Shown one piece after another: positions 26,232-35,474 of a stretch of 64,000 nucleotides of DNA (the stretch's first letter is position 1; each line of letters opens with the position of its first letter). The notes under the pieces are model-generated. The model ran no database searches and was not told the origin of the DNA. It saw only the letters and a list, made by a program, of their open reading frames with translations. The stretch is taken from the NCBI GenBank assembly GCA_965278945.1, contig OZ257128.1, positions 1,054,001 to 1,118,000 of the forward strand. The letters run 5' to 3'. Position numbers and translations under genes: made by a program. The DNA comes from UBA10649 sp965278945. GTDB taxonomy: Bacteria; Actinomycetota; Actinomycetes; S36-B12.

Positions 26232-29200
26232 TCAGGCCTTAGCGAGCGCCAGTCGAATCGGCAGTTCGGTAGCGACGTCCGACGATGTCGGCTCGCCTGC
26301 GCCGACGATGACGGATGTCGCAAGCACCTCGGCAGCGATTGCGTCGCTGTGCTGCTCGAACGCGATTCGCAGGTCGTCGTCGTCCGATGACCACCAGACC
26401 GTGATGCGATCGGATACGTCCAGGCCTGCAGTCTTGCGGCCTTCCTGCAGGGTCCGCACGATCTCGCGCGCAAGTCCGGCACGGCGCAGCGCGTCGTCAA
26501 TATGGAGATCGAGCGCGACGCTCTCGCCGGCGTCACTGGCGACCGCCCAGCCTTCGCGGGGAGTCTCGGTGACCACGATGTCCTCGTCGGCGACCTCGAC
26601 CTGTCCGAGTTCGGCAACCTCGACGACCACTGGTGCGCCAGAACGCAGTTGGCTGACCAGCGTGGACGGATCCAAGGCGGAGATCGCCTCGGCTACGGCG
26701 GGGGTCTGCTTGCCGAAGCGACGACCGAGCGAGCGGAAGTTCGCCTTGACGGACACGTCTACCAGCCCTGCGCTGTCATCGGCCAAGGACTCGAGGGTCT
26801 CGACATTCAGCTCCTCGGCAACCTGACGCCTCAGGTCCTCGCCAAGGGTCGGCCAGCCCGCACCGGAGATCAGCGCACGCCCCAGCGGCTGCCGGGTCTT
26901 GACTCCTGAGGCTGCGCGCGCGGCGCGGCCCAGTTCGACAAGTCGACGCACGAGCGCCATGTCCTCGCTGAGCGCCAGATCCACGAGCGCGGGATCGGCC
27001 TCAGGCCATGATGCGAGGTGGACTGAGAGCGGAGCGTCAGGATCGCTGTCGCGGAACAGGTCCTGCCAGACACGTTCGGTGATGAACGGCGTGAACGGAG
27101 CAAGGCAGAGCGTGACGATGCGCAGCGCCTCGTGCAAGGTGGCGAGCGCGGCGGGATCGCCCTCCCAGAAGCGGCGCCGTGAACGCCGCACGTACCAGTT
27201 CGACAGGTCGTCGACGAAGGCCGACAGGACTCGGCCGGCCCGCTGGGTGTCGAAGTTCTCGAGGGCGGCGTCGACCTCGGTGGCAAGCTGCTGGGCCTGA
27301 GACAGCACCCACCGGTCCACGACCGGACGGTCGAGTGGAGCGGGCGCGCCGTCGCTTGGCTGCCAGCCAGCCGTCCTGGCGTACAGGGACTGGAAGGACA
27401 CGGTGTTCCAGTAGGTCAGGAGGGTCTTGCGGACCACGTCACCAATGGCTGCGTGACCAACGCGTCTGGCCTGCCACGGCGAACCGCTCGCCAGCATGAA
27501 CCAGCGCAGTGCATCGGCGCCGTGCTCGTCCATCAGCGGGATGGGCGCGAGGATGTTGCCGAGGTGCTTGCTCATCTTGCGGCCGTCCTCGTCGAGGATG
27601 TGGCCAAGGCAGACGACGTTCTTGTACGAGGACTCCTCGAATACGAGCGTTCCGATCGCCATCAGCGTGTAGAACCAGCCGCGCGTTTGGTCGATGGCCT
27701 CGCAGATGAAATCGGCGGGGTACTGCGCGGCAAAGGCGTCCGTGTTCTGGTGGGGATACCCGAGTGCCGCGAACGGCATGGCTCCGGAGTCATACCAGCC
27801 ATCGATGACCTCGGGCACGCGAGTCGCGACCGCCGAGCACTCGGGGCACGGGAACGTGACGTCGTCGACGAAGGGACGATGCGGATCCAGATCGGTCACG
27901 TCACGGCCGGTCAGGTCGCTGAGCTCGGCGAGCGAGCCGACGGCCGCGAGGTGCCCCTCGGTGCATCGCCAGATCGGCAGCGGCGTGCCCCAGTAGCGAT
28001 TGCGCGACAACGCCCAGTCGACGTTGTTCGTGAGCCAGTCGCCGTAGCGTCCCCACTGGATGGTCGACGGGTGCCAGTTCGTCTTCTCGTTCTGCGCGAG
28101 GAGCTGGTCCTTGATCGCGGTGGTTCGGATGTACCAGGACGGCTGCGCGTAGTAGAGCAGCGGCGTGTGGCAGCGCCAGCAGTGCGGGTATGAGTGCTCG
28201 TAGGGCACGTGCCGGAAGAGCAGCCCGCGCTGCTCGAGGTCGCTGACGAGCGTCTCGTCGGCCTTCTTGAAGAACAGCCCGCCCACGACGGGGACGTCGT
28301 CGAGGAAATGGCCGTCGGGCCCGATGGGATTGACCACCGGCAGTCCGTAGGCGCGGCAGGTGATGAGGTCGTCGGCTCCGAACGCGGGAGCCTGGTGCAC
28401 CAGGCCGGTTCCGTCGTCGGTAGTCACGTAGTCGGCGAGTACCACGTAGTGCGCGTCCGGGATATCGACGTAGTCGAAGGGCCGTACGTAGGGCAGGTGC
28501 TCCAGGTCGGTTCCGGGCATCGTCCGCACGATCGTCGCGGTGTCATCGAACAGCGAGCCGACCAGTTCCTCGGCGGCCACCAGGAGTTCGCCGTCGGACG
28601 TGCGAACGATCGCGTACGTCGCGTCGGGCTTGACGGCGACGGCGGTGTTCGAGACGAGCGTCCACGGGGTGGTGGTCCACACGAGGAGCGCAAGGCCGGG
28701 GAACTCTGTGCCCAGTGCGCTCGCGGGGTCCACCGGGAGTCGGACATAGACCGACGGGTCGACGACCGTCTCGTAGCCCTGGGCGAGCTCGTGGTCGGAC
28801 AGTCCGGTTCCGCAGCGCGGGCAGTACGGCGCCACTCGGTGGTCTTGGACCAGCATGCCCTTGTCGAAGATCTGCTTGAGGGACCACCAGACGCTTTGGA
28901 TGTAGTCCTTGTCCATGGTCCAGTACGCGCGGTCCATGTCGACCCAGTAGCCCATGCGGCGGGTCATGGCGGAGAACTCGTCGACGTGACGCAGCACCGA
29001 CTCGCGGCAGCGGGCGTTGAACTCCGCTACGCCGAACTCCTCGATGTCGCCCTTGCCCGTGAAGCCGAGTTCCTTCTCGACGGCGAGTTCCACTGGGAGT
29101 CCGTGGCAGTCCCAGCCCGCCTGGCGCGGCACGAAGTAGCCCTTCATCGTGCGGTAGCGCGGGAACACGTCCTTGAACACCCGGGCTTCGACGTGGTGCG

Positions 29201-29366
29201 TGCCCGGAGCGCCGTTGGCGGTGGGCGGTCCCTCGTAGAAGACCCACGGCGGGCGACCCTGGCTCTGCTTGACCGAGGCCTCGAAGATGCCCTCCTCGTC
29301 CCACAGTCGCAGGACCTCATGCTCGAGCGCGGGCAGGTCGACCTGCGCCGGCACAGACCGGTACAT
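26232..29366 (-). CDS. ileS: Isoleucyl-tRNA synthetase
   Basis: 1044-residue class I synthetase charging tRNA-Ile. The ATP-binding HIGH-type motif reads PTANGAPGTHHVEARVFKD (near residue 50), the editing CP1 domain includes LVWTTTPWTLVSNTAVAV, and the KMSKS motif is GRKMSKHLGN. A zinc knuckle CPRCGTGLSDHE lies inside CP1 and a second C-rich segment (CPEC) further on. Sequence and length fit the IleS2 type found in many actinobacteria, which is less sensitive to mupirocin; that property is inferred. GGAGG lies five bases before the ATG. It is antisense to the dcw cluster. Confidence 0.95.
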   Translation of the reverse strand: MYRSVPAQVDLPALEHEVLRLWDEEGIFEASVKQSQGRPPWVFYEGPPTANGAPGTHHVEARVFKDVFPRYRTMKGYFVPRQAGWDCHGLPVELAVEKELGFTGKGDIEEFGVAEFNARCRESVLRHVDEFSAMTRRMGYWVDMDRAYWTMDKDYIQSVWWSLKQIFDKGMLVQDHRVAPYCPRCGTGLSDHELAQGYETVVDPSVYVRLPVDPASALGTEFPGLALLVWTTTPWTLVSNTAVAVKPDATYAIVRTSDGELLVAAEELVGSLFDDTATIVRTMPGTDLEHLPYVRPFDYVDIPDAHYVVLADYVTTDDGTGLVHQAPAFGADDLITCRAYGLPVVNPIGPDGHFLDDVPVVGGLFFKKADETLVSDLEQRGLLFRHVPYEHSYPHCWRCHTPLLYYAQPSWYIRTTAIKDQLLAQNEKTNWHPSTIQWGRYGDWLTNNVDWALSRNRYWGTPLPIWRCTEGHLAAVGSLAELSDLTGRDVTDLDPHRPFVDDVTFPCPECSAVATRVPEVIDGWYDSGAMPFAALGYPHQNTDAFAAQYPADFICEAIDQTRGWFYTLMAIGTLVFEESSYKNVVCLGHILDEDGRKMSKHLGNILAPIPLMDEHGADALRWFMLASGSPWQARRVGHAAIGDVVRKTLLTYWNTVSFQSLYARTAGWQPSDGAPAPLDRPVVDRWVLSQAQQLATEVDAALENFDTQRAGRVLSAFVDDLSNWYVRRSRRRFWEGDPAALATLHEALRIVTLCLAPFTPFITERVWQDLFRDSDPDAPLSVHLASWPEADPALVDLALSEDMALVRRLVELGRAARAASGVKTRQPLGRALISGAGWPTLGEDLRRQVAEELNVETLESLADDSAGLVDVSVKANFRSLGRRFGKQTPAVAEAISALDPSTLVSQLRSGAPVVVEVAELGQVEVADEDIVVTETPREGWAVASDAGESVALDLHIDDALRRAGLAREIVRTLQEGRKTAGLDVSDRITVWWSSDDDDLRIAFEQHSDAIAAEVLATSVIVGAGEPTSSDVATELPIRLALAKA

Positions 29367-29415
29367 GCGAACCTCCGCGGCTGGGTGATCAAGGGGCGTT
29401 GCTGGGTGGGTCGTC

Positions 29416-29421
29416 AGGATA
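29416..29421 (-). promoter_or_regulatory. -10 box of the ileS promoter
   Basis: TATCCT on the minus strand, with TTCGGA 17 bases upstream as a weak -35 element. The transcript would start near 29409, leaving about 43 bases before the ATG. That is too short for the T-box leader often found before actinobacterial ileS. Confidence 0.4.
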
Positions 29422-29495
29422 CCGAGTCCCCACTGCGGTCCGAACCGCCCGCGTCACCTGCGGCGCGGCACCGCGTCCAGCGGGCCTGACGGGCC

Positions 29496-29501
29496 TAGCA
29501 T
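29496..29501 (+). promoter_or_regulatory. -10 box before the DksA-type gene
   Basis: TAGCAT at 29496-29501; the predicted start near 29508 gives a leader of roughly 60 bases that ends in AGGAAGGGG, the ribosome site. No clear -35 element was seen. The 200-base region 29367-29566 otherwise holds only this and the divergent ileS promoter. Confidence 0.35.
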
Positions 29502-29566
29502 CCGTGCGATATCGGACATTCGGGGCTGCTCGAGTGCCCGGCGCTTGGCACGCAGGAAGGGGTCGC

Positions 29567-30280
29567 ATGGCGACGTCAGTGAAGTCGGTCAAGAAGCCCA
29601 CGCCGGTAGCGAAGGCCGGGGCCGCGAAGAAGGCCGCGCCAGCGGCCAAGAAGACGGCTCCCGCGGCGAAGAAGGCTGCGCCGGTCGCGAAGAAGGCTGC
29701 GCCAGCGGCCAAGAAGGTGGCTCCCGTCGCGAAGAAGGCTGCGCCAGCGGTCAAGAAGGTGGCTCCCGTCGCGAAGAAGCCGGTTCCTGTTAAGAAGGCC
29801 GCCCCTGCCGCGAAGAAGGCTGCCCCGGCCAAGAAGACGGTCCCCGCAACGCCCGCACCCCCGGCGGCTCGCAAGCCAGCCGGCAAGCGCGGACTACTGG
29901 TGCGCGAAGACGAGAGCCCGTGGACCGCCAAGGAACTGGCCGAGGTGCGATCCTCGCTGCACCGCGACCACGCGCTGCTCATCGGGGAGATCGCGAACGC
30001 CGAGGCCGGCCTTGCCGACCTCATCCGCGATTCCGGTGACGGAGCCGGTGACGATCAGGCCGATGCGGGCAGCAAGACCTTCGAACGCGAGCACGAGATG
30101 TCGTTGGCCAACAACGCCCGCGACATGCTCGAGCAGGTTCAGCACGCCCTGGACCGGATCGACGCCAAGACCTACGGAACCTGCGAGTCCTGTGGCAAGG
30201 CCATCGGCAAGCTGCGACTTCAGGCCTTCCCGCGCGCCACGTTGTGCATGTCGTGCAAGCAGGCCGAAGAGCGTCACTAA
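29567..30280 (+). CDS. DksA/TraR-type zinc finger protein with Lys/Ala-repeat tail
   Basis: 237-residue protein in two parts. The first 100 residues are a repetitive basic tail built of AKKAAP-type units (KKAAPAAKK, KKVAPVAKK, KKAAPAVKK), similar to histone H1 C-termini and bacterial DNA-condensing tails. From about residue 110 follows a DksA/TraR-like domain: a helical hairpin (ELAEVRSSLHRDHALLIGEI and ANNARDMLEQVQHALDRI) and a zinc finger CESCGKAI with CMSCK (C-x2-C-x17-C-x2-C). The tail suggests nucleoid or nucleic-acid binding; the domain suggests RNA polymerase binding. Start at 29567 follows AGGAAGG. Next to lspA. Confidence 0.85.
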   Translation: MATSVKSVKKPTPVAKAGAAKKAAPAAKKTAPAAKKAAPVAKKAAPAAKKVAPVAKKAAPAVKKVAPVAKKPVPVKKAAPAAKKAAPAKKTVPATPAPPAARKPAGKRGLLVREDESPWTAKELAEVRSSLHRDHALLIGEIANAEAGLADLIRDSGDGAGDDQADAGSKTFEREHEMSLANNARDMLEQVQHALDRIDAKTYGTCESCGKAIGKLRLQAFPRATLCMSCKQAEERH

Positions 30281-30303
30281 CTTCCGCCGACGCGACCTGA
30301 GAT

Positions 30304-30339
30304 GTCGTGAAGTGGGCCGGCGCGTGCACGTTTCACGAC
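30304..30339 (+). terminator. Possible terminator after the DksA-type gene
   Basis: GTCGTGAA (30304-30311) and TTCACGAC (30332-30339) form an 8-bp stem with a 20-base GC-rich loop, 23 bases after the stop codon. There is no T-run, as is common in actinobacterial intrinsic terminators. Confidence 0.4.
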
Positions 30340-30375
30340 GGTTCCGGTCGTGTCGGCGTGAATCCGGGTGGCCCG

Positions 30376-30381
30376 TAGAGT
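30376..30381 (+). promoter_or_regulatory. -10 box of leaderless lspA promoter
   Basis: TAGAGT at 30376-30381, then seven bases and the GTG at 30389. This position is the reason for choosing that GTG over one at 30368, which lies upstream of the -10 box and so would not be transcribed. Confidence 0.5.
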
Positions 30382-30388
30382 GGCTGTC

Positions 30389-30967
30389 GTGTCCGAGTCT
30401 CCCGAGCCGATCGAGTCCTCGACCGAGGTCGTAGTCGTCGACGAGCCCTACGTGGTCGAGCCCGCCAAGCGCAAGCGCTGCCTGCTGATCTTGGGCCTGG
30501 TCGCGATCGGCGTCATCATCGTCGACCAGGTGACCAAGCACTGGGTGGTGGCGGTCATCCAGCCACGCATGGAGTCCGGCGAAGGTCCGGTCACCCTCCT
30601 GGGCGGCCTGATCAAGCTGACCTACACGGAGAACACCGGTGCCGCCTTCTCGATCGGTACCGGTTACACGTGGATCTTCACCATCGTCGCGATCATCGTC
30701 GCCGCCGTGATCCTGCGCTCGGCCAGGCGCCTGGGCAGCCTCGGCTGGTCGATCGCGCTGGGCGGGCTACTCGGTGGCTTGCTGGGCAACCTCATCGATC
30801 GCATGACGCGCGAGCCCGGACCGGGCCTGGGCTACGTCGTCGACTGGATCCAGCTGCCGAACTTCGCGGTCTTCAATGCGGCCGACTCGGCGATCGTGTG
30901 CTCGGCGGTTCTCATGGTGATCTTGGCCCTGCGCGGCGTCGAGTTCTCCGGCGCCCCACGCGCGTGA
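30389..30967 (+). CDS. lspA: Lipoprotein signal peptidase LspA
   Basis: 192-residue aspartyl signal peptidase II, which removes signal peptides from lipid-modified prolipoproteins. It has a 30-residue acidic cytoplasmic tail and four membrane helices. The catalytic aspartates lie in NLIDRM (GGLLGNLIDRM) and in FNAADSAI, with the preceding TENTGAAFS motif. It works after Lgt, encoded in this window at 54182, on lipoproteins such as the two at 1-2463. The GTG start is set by the -10 box. The 3' end overlaps the pseudouridine synthase by four bases. Confidence 0.93.
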   Translation: MSESPEPIESSTEVVVVDEPYVVEPAKRKRCLLILGLVAIGVIIVDQVTKHWVVAVIQPRMESGEGPVTLLGGLIKLTYTENTGAAFSIGTGYTWIFTIVAIIVAAVILRSARRLGSLGWSIALGGLLGGLLGNLIDRMTREPGPGLGYVVDWIQLPNFAVFNAADSAIVCSAVLMVILALRGVEFSGAPRA

Positions 30968-31887
30968 CGCAGCGCCTGATCCCCGTCCCCGACGGCCTCG
31001 CCGGCGAGCGCCTCGATGTTGGGCTGACCCGGCTGCTTGGGCTGTCCCGGGCGAAGGCCGCCGACCTGGTGCAGGCAGGCGACGTGCTGGTCGACGGCCG
31101 GCCCGCAGGAAAGTCCGACCGCCTGGTCCCCGGCTCGATCCTCCAGATCGACCTGCGCGAGCCGGTTGCTGCCGAAGTCCTCGCACCAGAGCCGGTGCCG
31201 GGGATGGCGGTGCTGTTCGACGATGACGACGTCGTCGTCGTCGACAAGCCCGTCGGAGTCGCAGCGCACCCCAGTCCCGGCTGGACCGGCCCGACGGTGA
31301 TCGGAGGCCTGGCGGCCGCGGGCTACCGGATCAGCACGTCGGGTGCGGCGGAGCGGCAGGGAGTCGTGCATCGCCTGGACGTCGGGACGTCGGGCGTGAT
31401 GGCGGTGGCCAAGAGCGAGCGGGCCTACACGAGCCTGAAGGAGCAGTTCCGCGATCGCACGGTCGACAAGACGTATCACGCGGTCGTCCAAGGACACGCT
31501 GATCCGCTCAGCGGGACGATCGACGCTCCGATCGACCGGCACCCACAGCACGACTACAAGTGGGCCGTCGTCTCGAGCGGGAAGCCGAGCGTCACGCACT
31601 ACGACACGCTCGAGGCATTCCCGCACGCATCCCTGCTCGAGGTGCACCTGGAGACCGGGCGCACTCACCAGATCCGTGTCCATATGTCCGCCCTCAACCA
31701 CCCCTGCGTCGGGGACCTGACCTATGGCGCGGACCCCGTCCTGGCCAAGCGGCTGGGCCTGAGCCGCCAGTGGCTGCACGCAGTCCAGCTGGCATTCGAC
31801 CATCCGGGCACGGGGGACCGCATCGTCGTGGCCAGCACCTACCCGCAGGACCTGCAGACCGCTCTGAGCCGCCTGGAGGCCAGTTGA
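30964..31887 (+). CDS. RluD-type 23S rRNA pseudouridine synthase
   Basis: 307-residue RluA-family enzyme. The N-terminal S4 RNA-binding domain (about residues 12-70, with GERLDVGLTRLLGLSRAKAADLVQAGDVLVDG) is followed by the catalytic domain with VVDKPVGVAAHPSPGW and the active-site motif HRLDVGTSGVMAVAK, where Asp is the nucleophile. GRTHQIRVHMSALNHPCVGD is the third conserved block. It most likely modifies helix 69 of 23S rRNA, as RluD does, but the exact uridine cannot be told. Coupled to lspA in the order typical of Gram-positives. Ends 50 bases before dnaE. Confidence 0.9.
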   Translation: MTQRLIPVPDGLAGERLDVGLTRLLGLSRAKAADLVQAGDVLVDGRPAGKSDRLVPGSILQIDLREPVAAEVLAPEPVPGMAVLFDDDDVVVVDKPVGVAAHPSPGWTGPTVIGGLAAAGYRISTSGAAERQGVVHRLDVGTSGVMAVAKSERAYTSLKEQFRDRTVDKTYHAVVQGHADPLSGTIDAPIDRHPQHDYKWAVVSSGKPSVTHYDTLEAFPHASLLEVHLETGRTHQIRVHMSALNHPCVGDLTYGADPVLAKRLGLSRQWLHAVQLAFDHPGTGDRIVVASTYPQDLQTALSRLEAS

Positions 31888-31925
31888 CCGGCGTGTGGCG
31901 ACCGGCGCGCTGTCAGCCGCGAAAG

Positions 31926-31931
31926 TAGAGT
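31926..31931 (+). promoter_or_regulatory. -10 box of leaderless dnaE promoter
   Basis: TAGAGT at 31926-31931, a six-base spacer (ggaccg), then the dnaE GTG at 31938. Confidence 0.5.
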
Positions 31932-31937
31932 GGACCG

Positions 31938-34900
31938 GTGGCGTCTGCTGATCAGTTCGTGCACCTGCACGTGCATACCGAGTACTCGATGCTTGACGGC
32001 GCCGCCCGGCTGAACGACCTCTTCGACGAGACCGAACGGCAGGGAATGCCGGCGATCGCGATGACCGACCACGGCAACCTGTACGGCGCGTTCGACTTCT
32101 ACAAGGCCGCCAAGTCCCGCGGGATCAAGCCGATCATCGGCATCGAGGGCTATTACGCACCGCAGGGCCGATTCGAGAGACGGCCGTTCGATTTCGGCGG
32201 CGGCTTCGACGAGGGAACCCCTGAGGACACGGGTGCGGGCCGGGGCAAGCAGAGCTACACCCACATGACGCTGTGGGCCGAGAACACGGTCGGCATGCAC
32301 AACCTGTTCCGGCTGTCCTCGCTGTCCAGCCTCGAGGGCTTCTACCACAAGCCGCGCTTCGACCGAGATCTCCTGGAGCGCTACGGATCCGGGATCATCG
32401 GCACGACCGGCTGCCCCAGCGGCGAGGTCAACAGGTGGCTGCAGGCCGGCCGGTACGACAAGGCGCTCGCCACGGCCGCCGACATGCGCGACATCCTCGG
32501 AGCAGGCAACTACTTCTGCGAGCTCATCGACCACGCCCTGCCGATCGAGCGCCGGTTCCGCGAGGACCTGATGCGGATCGCGCGCAGCCTGGACCTGCCC
32601 TTGGTCGCGACGAACGACCTGCACTACGTCCACGCCGACGACGCGGCCAGCCACGAGATCCTGTTGTGCATCGGGACCCGGTCCACGATGGACGACCCGA
32701 AGCGCTTCCGGCTCGACGCGCACGACTTCTACGTCAAGACCGCGCAGGAGATGCGCGAGGTCTGGTCCGAGCTCCCCGAGGCGTGCGACAACACCCTGCT
32801 GATCGCCGAGCGATGCAACGTCGAATTCAACGAGGGCGCGAGCCTCATGCCCCAGTTCACGGTCCCGGCGGGGGAGAGCGAGGACTCCTGGCTGGTCAAG
32901 GAGGTCGAGCGGGGCCTCGAGCACCGCTACAACGGCGCAGTCCCCGACAACGTGCGCACGCAGGCCGCGTACGAGGTCGGCGTGATGATCCAGATGGGCT
33001 TTCCCGGCTACTTCCTCGTGGTCGCCGACCTGGTCCGGCATGCCAAGGAGAACGGGATCCGGGTGGGCCCGGGTCGCGGGTCGGCCGCGGGCTCGATGGT
33101 GTCCTACGCGCTCGGCATCACCGAGCTCGATCCAATCAGGCACGGACTGCTCTTCGAGCGCTTCCTCAATCCCGAGCGCATCTCCATGCCCGACATTGAC
33201 ATCGACTTCGACGAGCGCCGCCGCTCGGACATGATCCGCTACGCCACGCAAAAGTACGGCGAGGAGCGCGTCGCGCAGATCATCACCTATAACTCGATCA
33301 AGGCGAAGGCCGCGATCAAGGACAGCGCTCGCGTGCTCGGCTACCCGTATGCGCTGGGCGACCGCCTCACCAAGGCGCTCCCGCCGCCGATCATGGGCAA
33401 GGACCTGTCACTCGCCGGCGCCTTCGACCCGAAGAACTCCCGGTACGGCGAGGCCACGGAGTTCCGGGCCCTCTACGACGGCGACGAGGATGCCAAGCGG
33501 GTCGTCGACGCGGCCAAGGGCCTCGAAGGGCTCAAGCGCCAACCCGGGGTCCACGCGGCCGGTGTCATCTTGTGTCGCGAGCCCCTGATCGACGTCATCC
33601 CGCTATGGCGACGAGACCAGGACGGCGCGATCATCACGCAGTTCGACATGGGCGCGTGCGAGGCCCTCGGCCTGCTCAAGATGGACTTCCTCGGCCTGCG
33701 CAACCTCACCGTTCTCGATGACTGCCTGGCCAACATCGAGTCGAACCGCGGCCAGACCGTCGTTCTGGAAACTCTCGGCCTCGACGATCGACTCACGTAT
33801 GACCTGCTCACCCGCGGCGACACGCTCGGCGTATTCCAGCTCGACGGCGGGCCGATGCGCGCGCTGCTGCGGTCCATGCAGCCCGACAACTTCGAGGACA
33901 TCTCCGCGGTTCTCGCGCTGTACCGGCCAGGACCGATGGGCGCGAACGCCCACAACGACTACGCCGATCGCAAGAACGGGCGCCAGCCCGTCACTCCGAT
34001 TCACCCCGAGCTCGAGGAGCCACTGGCCGAGATCCTCGGCGATACCTACGGGCTGATCGTGTACCAGGAGCAGGTCATGGCCATCGCGCAGAAGCTGGCC
34101 GGCTACTCGCTCGGCTCCGCGGACCTGCTGCGTCGCGCCATGGGCAAGAAGAAGAAGGAGATCCTCGAGAAGGAGTTTGTGCCGTTCCGCGATGGCATGA
34201 AGGCCAACGGGTATGGCGACGAGGCGATCGCCAAGCTCTGGGAGATCCTCGTCCCATTCTCCGACTACGCGTTCAACAAGGCGCACACCGCGGGCTACGG
34301 GCTCGTGTCGTACTGGACCGGCTACCTCAAGGCGAACTTCCCCGCGGAGTACATGGCGGCGCTGCTCACATCGGTCAAGGACGACAAGGATCGCTCTGCC
34401 ATCTACCTGAACGAGTGCCGCAAGATGGGCATCAAGGTCCTGCCCCCCGATGTCAACGACTCCGACTTCGACTTCACTCCGCGCGGCACCGACATTCGCT
34501 TCGGGCTGTCCGCGATCCGCAACGTCGGCGGCAACGTTGTCGACTCGGTCATTGCCTCGCGCCGGCGCGTCGGTCGATTCGGCGACTTCCCCGACTTCAT
34601 CAAGAAGGTCGACGTCGCGGTCTGCAACAAGCGAGTCGTCGAGTCCCTGATCAAGGCCGGCGCATTCGACTCGCTGGGTCACACGCGCAAGGGCCTGTAC
34701 GAGCGGCACGAGGAATTCGTCGGTTCTGCGGTCGACGTGAAGCGTGCGGAAGCCTACGGACAGGACGCACTCTTCGGCGGATCCAACGATGACAGCGATC
34801 TGGTCGGGATGCCCGAGGTGGCCATCTCGATTGCCGAGTGGGACAAGTCCGTGCTGCTCAGCTTCGAGCGGGAGATGCTCGGCCTGTACGTGTCAGACCA

Positions 34901-35474
34901 TCCGCTCCTGGGCACCGAGCGGCTGCTCGCCCAGCTCACTGACCGCTCGATCGCCTCGATTCTCGCGGATGACTCGCGCGAGTCCTCGATCGTCACGGTC
35001 GGCGGAATGGTGACCTCGGTCCAGCGCAAGACCACGAAGAAGGGCTCGCCCTGGGCCATCGTCACCCTCGAGGATCTTGAGGGCTCGGTCGACATCATGG
35101 TGTTCCCACAGGCGTACACGTCCGTGAGCACCCTGCTCGTCGACGATGCGGTCATCATCGTCAAGGCGCGCGTCGATCACAACGACGACGATGGCCTACG
35201 GCTCATGGCGATGGAGGTCAGTCGTCCTGACCTCAACGAGGCGGCCTCGGGCCCTGTCCGCCTGACGATGGCGAGCGCGCGCTGCATCCCGCCGCTGGTC
35301 GACAAGCTCAAGGAGGTGCTGGCCGCGCACCCGGGCACGACCGAGGTGAACCTGCACCTGATCGGCGGAGCGTCCACCACAGTCCTTCGGCTCGATGACC
35401 GCCTGCGCGTGACTCCGTCGCCCGCGCTGTACGGCGATTTGAAGGCCCTGCTCGGGCCGAGTTGCCTCGCATGA
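31938..35474 (+). CDS. dnaE: DNA polymerase III alpha subunit DnaE
   Basis: 1178-residue replicative polymerase of the DnaE1 type. The N-terminal PHP domain has HLHVHTEYSMLDGAARL and AMTDHGNLYG. The polymerase active site includes GPGRGSAAGSMVSYALGI and PDIDIDFDERRR, whose aspartates bind the metal ions. A helix-hairpin-helix region and an OB fold (VGGMVTSVQRKTTKKGSPWAIVTLEDLEGSVDIMVF, about residues 1020-1060) complete the standard layout. It is probably the sole essential replicase; no DnaE2/PolC marker is seen. The GTG start is leaderless. It overlaps the next gene by four bases. Confidence 0.97.
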   Translation: MASADQFVHLHVHTEYSMLDGAARLNDLFDETERQGMPAIAMTDHGNLYGAFDFYKAAKSRGIKPIIGIEGYYAPQGRFERRPFDFGGGFDEGTPEDTGAGRGKQSYTHMTLWAENTVGMHNLFRLSSLSSLEGFYHKPRFDRDLLERYGSGIIGTTGCPSGEVNRWLQAGRYDKALATAADMRDILGAGNYFCELIDHALPIERRFREDLMRIARSLDLPLVATNDLHYVHADDAASHEILLCIGTRSTMDDPKRFRLDAHDFYVKTAQEMREVWSELPEACDNTLLIAERCNVEFNEGASLMPQFTVPAGESEDSWLVKEVERGLEHRYNGAVPDNVRTQAAYEVGVMIQMGFPGYFLVVADLVRHAKENGIRVGPGRGSAAGSMVSYALGITELDPIRHGLLFERFLNPERISMPDIDIDFDERRRSDMIRYATQKYGEERVAQIITYNSIKAKAAIKDSARVLGYPYALGDRLTKALPPPIMGKDLSLAGAFDPKNSRYGEATEFRALYDGDEDAKRVVDAAKGLEGLKRQPGVHAAGVILCREPLIDVIPLWRRDQDGAIITQFDMGACEALGLLKMDFLGLRNLTVLDDCLANIESNRGQTVVLETLGLDDRLTYDLLTRGDTLGVFQLDGGPMRALLRSMQPDNFEDISAVLALYRPGPMGANAHNDYADRKNGRQPVTPIHPELEEPLAEILGDTYGLIVYQEQVMAIAQKLAGYSLGSADLLRRAMGKKKKEILEKEFVPFRDGMKANGYGDEAIAKLWEILVPFSDYAFNKAHTAGYGLVSYWTGYLKANFPAEYMAALLTSVKDDKDRSAIYLNECRKMGIKVLPPDVNDSDFDFTPRGTDIRFGLSAIRNVGGNVVDSVIASRRRVGRFGDFPDFIKKVDVAVCNKRVVESLIKAGAFDSLGHTRKGLYERHEEFVGSAVDVKRAEAYGQDALFGGSNDDSDLVGMPEVAISIAEWDKSVLLSFEREMLGLYVSDHPLLGTERLLAQLTDRSIASILADDSRESSIVTVGGMVTSVQRKTTKKGSPWAIVTLEDLEGSVDIMVFPQAYTSVSTLLVDDAVIIVKARVDHNDDDGLRLMAMEVSRPDLNEAASGPVRLTMASARCIPPLVDKLKEVLAAHPGTTEVNLHLIGGASTTVLRLDDRLRVTPSPALYGDLKALLGPSCLA

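Noticed and set aside
29367..29566. T-box leader for ileS
   Set aside because: Actinobacterial ileS often has one, but the minus-strand leader from the predicted promoter is only about 43 bases and no convincing T-box consensus was found; a GGTGCCGCG stretch lies upstream of the -10 box.
30368..30388. Alternative upstream GTG start for lspA
   Set aside because: It lies before and within the TAGAGT -10 box, so it would not be part of the transcript.
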